Assembly: GCA_026874595.1 (NCBI GenBank)
Contig: CM049320.1
Span: 48,620,714 to 48,684,713, forward strand
Length of the DNA stretch: 64,000 nucleotides
Direction of reading: 5' to 3'
Source: Sipunculus nudus
Lineage: Eukaryota; Annelida; Sipuncula; Golfingiida; Sipunculidae
Shown here: piece after piece, positions 38,101 to 50,100 of the stretch
Layout of the letters: every line of letters begins with the position of its first letter
Numbering within the stretch: the first letter of the stretch is position 1
Position numbers and translations under genes: made by a program
The notes under the pieces: generated by a model
What the model was told of the DNA's origin: nothing
Seen by the model: only the letters and a program-made list of their open reading frames with translations
Database searches by the model: none

Positions 38101-41100
38101 GGGTAGAAGATTTTGTCCATATTTAACTACATGTCTAATTGAAAACCTGAATTGTGCCTGTCATAAAGATGGACAGACACTGTACAAGGATTAGAGGTCT
38201 TTGTAGACAGGTTGAGGATGCACTAAAATTATTGTACAACAAGTATGCAGTAAGAGGATTGGAGATCTCACTGTAAGCAAGAAGCATTTAAACTATAATT
38301 AATGATCTTATATAATGTATCCTTAAAGAACACTAAAGGTTTACTCACTATAGGTGTGTAGAAGGCATCCTTGAAGCTGAGGCTGGCAGCAATAGTAAGA
38401 ACAGGATCCACACAACAAAACATGGCAGCAAAAAGCAGCATCTTGCCAGTGTGAGGGTCAACAGGTAGGCGAGCGAGGTGGAAGCCGAGTGGTGTCAGGT
38501 CCTCATTCTCATCTAAAGCCTCCTACAACCAAATTAATCAGATATAATCAGAGAAACTGACAAAGCCTCCTACAAACTAAATCAAAATGATATACTGGGG
38601 GAAGCTGACAAAGCCTCCTTCAAACTAAAGAAGGGAATTTTGTCTTGGGGTGCAAATGGAACTGGAGCCTGTGTGTGTCCAATGCTACACCCAAGTTTGA
38701 AAGGGACTTGCCATAAATAATGTAATATCCTTCATCAGACAATACAACATGAAGAAATGACATGCAGATGGCTATTTGTCTTGTTACTTTTACTGGTAAT
38801 TTTATAATAATAAAAGACTGATCAACAAAATGCAAAAATTAAAATTATCTGTTATTCATATAATTGTCTGTTCAGCTGATTCATAATATTCATCACCTTT
38901 GTGCACACTCTGCTGTTGTCTACTATAAACTACTTGGTTCTTTTTGTTTATTACAGTTAGTATTTGATCTTTGATGTCCTCCTACGCCTAGTAGCCCACA
39001 CAGTGAACACATCCTGAATGCTGACCAGAGGTAAGCAGTAATAACCAGTAACAACATGTTGAAATGCCTACATCATGCTGGTGAGTGTACATGGTCATAC
39101 TCTTTGGATATGACATATTAAACAGTATGAATTCATCAGTTAACAATGAAGTTGGCAGTGTGTGGTTTAACTTTAACAAGTTGGTACATATGATGAGCAT
39201 TTAATAAAATTAAGATAAAATCTGTAATGTGTCAGCATGAAAACTTACAAGTTGTCATCAGATATCAGCATGAATGTCCTGAAGGTTACTGTAAGGTAAC
39301 AACTTTTATTGTTGTAAGGTGTCTGCTTGAGAGACCCCCCCTCCCCCATTCCCTCCCTGTGAATGGTGGTTTTGTTAGTAAACTGTTGTGAGCTTTTCTG
39401 TATTAATGAGAATTTTCTCTGTTAAAGTTTATACGCCAGAGTAAGCCAACCGAAAATTTTTCCCTTATTGGGCCTATTATCGCCCATCCCTCCTCGTTCA
39501 GGTGTATCTAGGTCACACTTCCGTTTCCTGTAATCACATTTTTCGAAGGCGGAAGGAAGTGGACTGGGAGGGAGCGTTGTTTGTAATACAGAAAAGCTCA
39601 CAACAGTTTACTAACAAAACCACCATTCACAGGGAGGGAATGGGGGGGTTTTATTACGTAAACATAATTGTGAGCTGTTTCTGTATTAATGAGAATATAA
39701 CAGACAAACCTTGGGGAGGGGACACCTACCTGGAACGCAGAATGATGAGAACATCAGTGCTGGGATGGAGCAGAAGAAGACGTCGCTGCCGGAACAGACG
39801 TAGAAGGCGATGACGGCCTGGAAAACTGGAGGACCTCACCCGCCGCAATCACAGGGCCCAAGGAATAAAGGCTTGAAGCTTGTAACTGAACATCCTTGAG
39901 ATAAAAGCGGGTGAAGGTCGAAGGTGACTTCCAATAGCCTTTCTTGACCAGTTGATTTGGGGAAATCCCCAAGAAATGGCCCAACGATGTAGAAAGAGCT
40001 CGAATGTCATGAGCCTTGATGTGAAGCTCCTCTAAGGTTGATGGAGAAGTCAACTCATAGGCGGCGACAATAGTAGCTTTTAGCCACGCACTAATGGTGA
40101 TAGGGCTAATTTCTTTGTTTGAAGTGGTGACTTTCGTTGAAATAAACAACTTCTTGCCCCCCCCCCCCCCCCCCCCCCCGTAAAGAATGAGTAGCTTTAC
40201 GATAGTAACGTAAAGCATGAACCGGGCAATTTGTAGCCCCCTAACAGTACTGACCGTTAGGGAGGGCCAGAACGTGATCTCCGACCACTGATTTTGTGCC
40301 AGGGTGGGATCGGCAGTGTGAGAGGACGGGGATGCTGGAGAACCTGGGGAAGGGGGATCCAGGGAAACCCTCGGAGCTGTAAATGACCGGAGGCTGAAAA
40401 AAAGAAGCCAAGGGCCGGTCAGCAGCAGGAACCACCCAGGAAGACACAGGAACCGGAGCCGCAGTCGGCACAGCAGACGGGAACTGAAAGAAAGAGCTGG
40501 CCGTCCGGGAACCACCGAACGGACCACCGGAGCAGCCGGAGGCACAGGAAGTGAGGGCTGCTGAAAGGAAAGGGATGCAGGAGGGCCAGAATCACTTACC
40601 TGCACACCAGGAAGGCCCGGGCGAACCAGCGGGACGGCCCCCGACGGCCAAGGGGATAAGGAAGGAAGCCGGCAAGGGTCCGGGGTGAAGATAACGGCCT
40701 GGGGGAAAGCACCGGGGGAACAGGCGAGGATGCCGGACGAACGGACTCGGGTCTAGACGAATCGTCTAGATCCGACATCAGGGACGAGCAAAATTTAGAT
40801 AATTTATGCAAGATGGAATAAGCGGACGGTCCTTTGGCACGGGGAGCTGCGTGAACTGGGGAAGACATCCGTTTACGGGAATGGGAAAGTAAGGACTTGA
40901 CCGTCGAAACTACCGGGGAGGTAATGGTACCGGTGGTAATGGATGGGGAACATAACACGGCCATGTTGCGTTTACCCAGGGTAGGCTCCCCCCCCTCCCC
41001 CCCCCCCCCCCGGAGGCAACCACGGGACCAGGTAAAGGAAGTGTGGAAGGGGAACCCCCAACTACTGGGGAATGTAACCAATCTTGAAACAATGCCCACT

Positions 41101-44100
41101 TGTCAGAAGACCATTTTTGACAGTAGAAACAGGGATCCGCCAGACCCCAGCAGGAGTCATTGTTCGAACGGCAAGTGAAACAAGTGGGGTGAGAATCCCA
41201 AGCAGGGATTAAGGAACCACAAGAAACACAGTAAGTGGGGTTCTCCATGGCGGGAAGGGAAAGAGAAACACAACTTACAGTTCAGTTGGCAAACCCGACT
41301 GTACAAACCAAAACAGTGGACGAATCGCGCAGAGCATGATCACACGTCCATTATGGCTGACGCCAGAAGAAAAATGTGATGACAGGAAACGAAGTGTGAC
41401 CTGGATACACCTGAACGAGGCGGGATGGGCGATAATAGGCCCAATAAGGGAAAAATTTTTGGTTTGCTTACTCTGGCGTATAAACTTTAACAGAGAAAAT
41501 TCTCATTAATACAGAAACAGCTCACAATTATGTTTACATAATAAAACTACAAGTTTTTGTTATGATTTACTATAAGAAACTTAATGGTCTTTGTGTGGTG
41601 TTAGCATTAACAACTCACAAGTTGTTGTAAGGTGTCAATAGCACACTGAAGAGCGTCCATGGATGGTGGCTGCAGAGCTTTACTGACAAACGGAGCGATC
41701 CTCCCCAGCTGCAGCAACTGAAATGTATATCAAATGATGTTTGATGAAAAGGCCATACTTATATCTGCTCACAACTAGAACAAGCAGGAGCAATGAGGAA
41801 TACAAGGATAACATAACTAGTCTGTACATACTCAGATGTCGTGGTATTGGATGGAGATTTACAGGGAAGGAAAGTATTCAAACTTACGACATAACTGTCA
41901 TTATGTAAAGCAAAGACAGTAACCTGCCAGTATCAGAACTTTCTGAGATCTATTCACATACAGGTGACAAAATTAAATGAGAGCTCTCTGATTCAGCTTT
42001 ATCACATAAATTCCTTTTGAGGTCCAATGAGCTTGTATGGCAGTGCTGCTAACACTTCCCAGAAATTTAATAAACCTTTGTTGATTTTATGGTTGAACTA
42101 TTATATGGGTATAAAGCATATGAATTGATGGCCAAAGTGATCTGGGAGAACTTTGAATTATTTGAATGTGGTCTGAAAACACATGAATGGCTTCATGGAT
42201 AAATGACACAAGACAGAAAATACCAACAACATCTTAGTTATCTTTAATCACAGCTAAATGATAAAGGGAAGTTGTGTCATACATCTTGACCTTAGTGAAA
42301 TGAAGGATCCCCGGTGACTGTCAGCTGTGGGTTTACCTTGATCTGTAGACACAGCTCCTCCAGTCTGGTCCTGAGCATCTCCGGCAGCTGGTAGTCCTCC
42401 AGCTGAGCCTCGTGGTACGTGGTGTACAGGTGATAACACTCACCAGGCTGAACCCTGCACAAGTCAAACATGTTTTTAATTCTAACAGACTTTTCAATTC
42501 TAATGGAGATATGATTTTAAGAGTTAAAATTCCTTCAAATAATTTTACATATTTTTTAATACATGTGAGCTTGTTTACTTACTCTGTAACTGACATTTTA
42601 TATTTTTTCTTCCAAACAAAAATGCCATTAAATACTTGCTGTTGACCACATCTACTTTACATGCCTCTCTGCTCCTTATGTCTGAATGATTATGACTAAC
42701 TCACCTGTAGGCCCTGGCTCTCTGCTGCCTATGTTTATATGATCATGACTATCACACCTGCCCGCCCTGGATCTCTGCTGTCTATTTCTGTATGATCATG
42801 GCTAACTCACCTGCCCGCTCTGCCTCTCCGCTGCCTGGCATTAGCTCTGCTGACTGGCTCAGGCTTGAGGGTAGCAATATTATGTTCAGCATCAAAGTTC
42901 TTCATCTTGATTTTCCCACAGTCGATGACATAAACAACATCATCGATGGTGATACTGAGGAAGAGTAAACATTAATCAATACACGAGGAATAAACTAGAA
43001 TAACATGGTTTTCATTTTCCAAAACAGATGTCTCGCTCATTCCTATTTGATGGAAATGTATTCAGTACTTAAAAATGCATGGTGTTGCAACAGTCCATAA
43101 GTTCTGCAGTTTCTGCAGTCAAGGTCATCTTTTTTTCATTTGTTTGAGACCTTGGTTGAAACAATTCCTCTACCCTTGAGAGATCTAATGTTTTGTTAAT
43201 TTTACAAAATATGGAAATCATGAAGATCCAGGACAGTCACTCTCAATATATTAGTTTAACAGGTTTCAACTATAGAAGTCCATGTCTGAAGTTTGAAAAA
43301 GATAATTAAATTTTATAATTTATTGTGCAAACATGATTTATCTACAGCAGTGGCAGCATTACCATGAAAAACAGTAGTATCCCCAGTGATTCCTTCTGGG
43401 GATACACCTGTAGGTTTAGAACATATATTGCTACAATATACTTGAGGAGATGGCCAAGAGACATTCATCCAAAACAACTAATCAGTTCTGGCTCTTCAGA
43501 TGTAACCCAATTGTTAAAGTCAGTCATCATTCAGTCATCCTTCCACAAGTAAATGAATCAGGGATCACATACTTATCAGGGATCACACACTAATCAGGGA
43601 TCACACACTAATCAGGGATCACACACAAATCAGGGATTACATACTAATCAGGGATCACACACTTATCAGGGATCACACACTAATCAGGGATTACACACTA
43701 ATCAGGGATCACACACTAATCAGGGATCACACACTAATCAGGGATCACACACTAATCAGGGATCACATACTAATCTTCACTTGCAATCAAACCAGGATAA
43801 ACATGGCACTGAGTTATAAACTAACCTGGTTTCCGCTATGTTAGTCGCGAGAATAATTTTCCTGATTCCTGCCTGTGGCCTCTCAAACACCTCCCTTTGA
43901 TTGACAGTTGGCATGAGTGAATGAAGAGGTATCAATCTATACTGACCTGGAAAACATAAAACAGATATAAAGGTATCAATCTATACTGACCTAGTAAACA
44001 TAAAACAGATATAAAGGTAGCAATCTGTACTGGCCTGAAGAATACAAAGCAAATTTATGAGAACATGATATCAGACATATAAGTATAAAATACCAGCCTC

Positions 44101-47100
44101 ATAAACACAAACCAGATGTAAAGGACACAGGTATGGGAGGTCAGATAGCGCTGAATATATATGACCTGTTCAAGGTTTGGTTACGAACCACACCACAAAG
44201 GCCCGAAGGACCTAATGCTCACCAATGAACATTTGCATATACGCAATCAGATTGGCAGTCAGTCTTGCTGCCAAGGCAAAACAATCCCAATGGATGCCGC
44301 CTTTATTTGGATTATCACTTAAACTTAATGAAGTCTTCCCTGGCTAATGTATAATCCATTCACAAATTTTTGTAAAAATTAGCAGTTTTTGTGTAATCCT
44401 GCTAAAAAAACAAGGAAAAACAGAAATTAGAGTCCTAGAAATAATAAAATGCTGCACAGTGACAGATGTATAAGACGGCATTAGAACATTCTTTTATTTT
44501 CTTGATGGTATATAAGATGTCTAAGCATTATGACTGAACACACAAATGGTTGTAATGCTGAACAGGAGTAACATTCCACATAAAAACATGAAAAATGGAT
44601 GTGGCACCATAGAAACGATCATGCAATTTACTTTCAAACCTAAAGATACATTAAAATGTATTACATTAAAGCCAGCTATTTACCTGCAATACTTGTAGAA
44701 TTTATGTGATTTCTGACTTACTCTGATTATGTAATAAACTGTACATAATACCTGCTAAAAAGGCCCAATAATGCCCCGGTGACAGAAAAATGAGCTTGTT
44801 TATCTACACACTATTAGTGAACACAGCACTTGTGCAAATACAGACAAACAGAAAATTATGTGACTTGGGTGAGATTATGCATGAGAGGAAGTTGAAAGGT
44901 CAAAGGTTGTTGTTGGTGACAGCATGTGAAGCATCTTTTGTCACTTGCAAAATCTGGTGCGTCTAATTTGCCAGTTGTCCTTGTTGGTGGCATTTATTAT
45001 TATCAGTGGTAAATTTAGCACCTCCCCTATGTTATAAACATATGGATATAAACAAACAGAGTCTGTGCACTGTGGGATTGGCATTTATTCACTTGTTTTT
45101 CTAAAAAGTTCACCAGATTATTCTAATTTAATAAATGTCAGTCATCACATTGGCCCCTTTATTTATATATTGCATTTGCAATTATTCAATTTGATGAACC
45201 CAACATAATATTGCTGTTAACTTTTGACAGTGGCTTCATAGCTGCAGCATGCAGATATACAAATAAATTTACATAAACAGGGCATTGTACCTAGGCTGAT
45301 AACTGACATTAACATTTCTCTACAGAGTGAGCTAAATGTTATCACTGACTGATCCTTCAACCAGCCATCACTGGTGATCAGATTCCTCATCAGAGCAAGC
45401 CATGTGAGCTTACTTTGGTTAAAGAACCTTTCTCAGTGCACAGTTTCATGGACTTTAGCTTACTTGGGTTATAGATCCTTTCTCTCTCCACAGTTTCTTG
45501 GACTTTAGCTTACTTGGGTTATAGATCCTTTCTCTCTCCACAGTTTCTTGGACTTTAGCTTACTTGGGTTATAGAACCTTTCTCTCTGCAGAGCTTCATT
45601 GAATTGAGCTTACTTGGGTAACAGACATTTCTCAGTGCACAGTTTTATAAACTTAAGCTTCCTTGGGTTACAGAACCTTTCTCAGTGCACACTTTTATGG
45701 ATTTTAGCTTACTTGTGTTATAAAACCTTTCTCTCTGCAAAGCTTCATGGACTTTAGAAATGTCATCCCAGCCAGGCAGGAAGACTAAGATGGCCCCATC
45801 CTAAAACAAAACACAACAACAGTGTATCATTCAAGTAGTTACATCTATTTTCATTGAGGTATTAAAGGTGAAAATCTCTCATTTCTGCATAGCAGTAAAC
45901 TTTCTCATTATAAGGAGGTATTTAATGCTTCCCTGTGTTTCAAAGGTATTTCTGGGAGAAATGAAAACAGGCATTCAATAATAGCAGTATGTAGGTCATT
46001 ATATTTCCTTGAATTATATAAATGATCAAATATGTTTCTCTTGAGGGATGCAACTTGCTGCTACACATACACATATATATGATGTAACAAAACGAGACAG
46101 CTGAAAAAACAAGGGACCTATGGGTCACGATGCTCAGCTGTTATATATGATAAACTAGAATATCAGCAGAAGCTGACAAAAGCCCTCAGCTTAAAGAACA
46201 GTGTTTAGAGGTGGTAACAGTAACAAGTACTAAATATCTGTTCTCACATGGATGTATATCTGTACATGTCTCAGTTATAAATTTAAAATGGAGAGGTATG
46301 TACCATGATTCATAACAATCCACCAAATGCTTCCTATAAAATAAACTTCTAAGTTTTATTCTATTATAAGCTCTGTGACCTTGAAAAGAAGGTCAAGGTC
46401 ACCCATCTTCGAACATGAACGAGATTTTTGTCGATATACATCTTCACCAAAGAAATAAAATTCCTATTGTGAATCCTTTTAGAGATATCCCGCTCACAAG
46501 GCCAAAGTTGAAAAATCCAAGAAAAATTCAATAAAAAATCAGAAATTCCAGGTGGCACCCCCAATTTTGTGCAGCAGTTACAGACCATCAGTCCCTATGA
46601 TCATAGTAAGTATTGTGAAAATCCATCCAATGGTTCCTGAGAAATAAGCTTCTAAATGTTTTTTCTATAATCAGCTCTAAAACGTAGAAAAATAGGTCAA
46701 GGTCACCCATCTTCCAACTTGACCGAGATTTTGTCAATATACATCTTCACCGAAAAAATAAAATTCTTACGGTGAATCCTTTTCGAGATATCCCGCTCAC
46801 AAATCCAAAGTTAAAAATCCTATAAAAATTCATTAAAAATCAGAAATTGTAGGTGGCGCCACCAAACTTGTATAGCAGGTACAGACTATCAGTCCCAATA
46901 ATCATAGTAAGTTTTGTGAAAATCCACCAAATGGTTCCTGAGTAATAAGCATCTAAGTGTTTTTCTATAATCAGCTCTAAAATGTAGAAAAATAGGTCAA
47001 GGTCACCCATCTTCGAACTTGACTGAGATTTTGTCGATATACATCTTTACCGAGGAAATAAAATTCTGACGGTGAATCCTTTTCAAGATATCCCGCTCAC

Positions 47101-50100
47101 AAGGTAAAAGTTAACGGACGCCGGACGGACGGACAGACAGCTTGGGTGACAACAATAGCCCATCAGCCTAAGGGCTGAGGGCTAAAAAATATTATTTAGA
47201 AATGAGGCACATGCTGGTTTTGTGTGGTAATAAATATAAGCTGTATTATGAGTTGTTGTTTAGCTTATGTATGTTTTTGATAGTACCTTTGGAGACAGGG
47301 AAGAGGATTGATTTCATTTATTTTATTAACAAATGGAGTTCTATTGTCACACAGATTTTGACTTGGCCATATAACTTATAAGCAGAATATATAATATAAG
47401 GGTTTAACTATTAATTAAAAAAAATTACAAATATTGTCCAAAATATAATTTTTATTTAAAAATAATAAGAGAATCATATGATTTTTTAAAATGAAATATA
47501 ACTAAAATGATTATTAAAATAATATTAAAGAATATATACATGAACGCATTCATGAATACATTTTGAAAGTATTTGCACTGGTATTCATATACTTTCATTT
47601 TTACCTGAATTCCCATTCTTAATGCAAGAAATTTTATAATGGAGTACAAAATCATATTCGTATTTAAATACAATTACAAAGTATTCGGACAATGTCTGAT
47701 ATTTATTCAGTTTTCACCAAACAATGATGTTGAGAATCCAGAATATACAAAATTCACACATTTAAATAATGATCATAAGTACCTGGTTTTATGGCTTTTA
47801 TTTATATTAAAAAATAACTGTAATAAATTCATTTTGGACTAATTTCACATCAATGTACACACTAGACACAGTAGGAATCTAGATTAATATTATCAACTGC
47901 ATCTTTGTCTATCATTAATTTTCATCATATGATCCCTTATGATTAGTAATGAATAATATAATTTACTTTTTTATCATTAAAATTGAACTGAAAAATACCA
48001 TAGGTGACTGCATGGTGTTATTTGGAATACGTGACATTCTATCCATCAATACAAGATTCTTATATCATCAGTAACTGCAAGTTAATTTCCTGTTATTATA
48101 AACTAACAAATTCCTTTTCTATTTTTCTTTAATTTTTTTATTAAAAACCAATAAAAATTTATTAATTTATTGTTTATTGTTATGTAGTTGGTTAAAACTA
48201 CTAGATGAGTTGGGTTGGACACCTGGATCAACTGTGGCTGGCCATAAGCTGCCTGGATTCCGGTGTATGCCTCACCTCAAGCATGCATAATTTGCTGAAC
48301 AAGGTCAACATACAGGTGACTCAAGAGGGGTTGGAGAGAGCCAAAGTCTGACAGTGTCTCATAAAAACATTTATAAAAGCTACAATTTTTGGCCAATTTC
48401 TTTCAGCTTTCTAAACTTAAAAGCTGAAATCCTTATGTGTGCATGATATGAAAATTATATCAACATGCAGTGCTCACAGAAAACAAACGTGCCATGGTCA
48501 AAGTTGGGCAATATTTAAGTTACTAATTCTACATTTATACTAATAACTTATAAGATTTGAAAAATTCATAACTAATTTTGGGTATTCAATTGAATCTTGA
48601 TGAAATAATGCTACATCCCTGAAAAAAAATCTCTAGCTTAAGCAATCCTCTTGTTAAGGGAGTAAATATATTTCTTGATTTTTTACAAAGTGCATTATGT
48701 TTGGGCCCATAACTTAAAACAATTACGCAATACTGACATCATTCTGGCATGTGCATAGAGAATGAAAAATATGTATATTATTTATGATTAAAGTCAGATC
48801 AGTGGTTGTGATATTAGGCAGTCCTGAAGTGTAACAATGGGTTTTTAATGGAAAAATGAAGTTTTTCATTAATATCTTGAAGGTATTAAGTCCTAGTGAC
48901 CAAATTCTTGGCATGGTAGGGGATTTTGGAGACATCTAGCTGTATGCTGAATTTAAGGAACTAAGAGCTGAAGCTTGGGAGCTGAGCTCTTGCAAACTGC
49001 ATAACACTAGCTTGATGTAAACAATATGTTACATGGTGCTTGAAAACTTGAATAAAATCTACAGTTTTTGATCAACTGGTTTCAAATTTTTCTTGAATGT
49101 ACATAGGAACTATATAGAGGAATATTTTTGGTAAATATGAGGAAAAACAGATGAGTGGTTTTGATATTAGGCAGTCCTGAAGTGTGAAAATAGGTTTTTA
49201 ATAAAAAATTGAGGTTTTTCCTTAATTTCTCAAAGGAACGAAGTCGAAAAGACCCAGTTTTCGGCTTGGTAGGAGATCTTGGGGACATCTAACATTATGC
49301 CGAATTTTGGATTCCTAGGTCTAACGGTTTCAAAACGTGCCACATCTACGGACGGACGGACGGACTGACGGACGGACGACGGACAATGGAACACGACTAT
49401 AGCTCAGATGACTTATAGTCAGCTGAGCTAAAAATTATCAAACACTTGTACCCATTAAACATACTTCACGTTAATGGAAATATAAGATGACTAAAACTGA
49501 AAGCACAAATGGACAAAATGGCATATTCTAAGTAAAGGAATCAGTAAATAAACTTGTAAAGTTAATTTACAGTACTGCAGATTTATTGATCAGTCCTTCA
49601 GGAAATATTTTACAAGTTTTAGTACTGACAATAAAATAACACAAACCTCTTTGTGTAGACATATATGTCTGACAAGAACAACAATCAGGTTAACATCTAC
49701 AGCTCCCGTGTCTATGTGCTTGAGTACGTCTATTGTCTGGTGAGAGAATCTGAAATATAGGACACAGTGTGAGCTACCGTCTGGTGAGATTATCTGAAAT
49801 ACAGGACACTGAGTGAGCTATTGTCTGGTGAGAGTATCTGAAATACAGGATACAGAGTGAGCTATCATCTAGTGAGAGTATCTGAAATACAGGACACAGA
49901 GTGAGCTATCATCCAGTGAAAGTATCTGAAATACAGGACACAGAGTGAGCTATCATCCAGTGAAAGTATCTGAAATACAGGACACTGAGTGAGCTATCAT
50001 CTAGTGAGAGTATCTGAAATACAAGACACAGAGTGAGCTATCATCTAGTGAGAGTATCTGAAATACAGGACACAGAGTGAGCTATCATCTAGTGAGAGTA

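Larger units (their letters stand above)
39342..41547 (-). mobile_element. DIRS-like retroelement, internally deleted
   Basis: About 2.2 kb in a helicase intron. It has inverted terminal repeats of about 150 bp and an internal complementary region (39585-39696). The first half of that region is the reverse complement of the left outer end (39343-39402) and the second half that of the right outer end (41510-41547), the diagnostic DIRS arrangement. Coding remnants on the minus strand are a Cys-rich gag-like start and a tyrosine-recombinase C-terminus. The RT/RNase H/methylase middle is absent, so the copy is non-autonomous. Confidence 0.85.

Noticed and set aside
45727-45800. Donor at 45726 (AAAG/GTTTTAT) for the motif IV exon
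   Set aside because: It would create an in-frame TAG at the start of the next exon; the donor at 45712 restores frame and family length.
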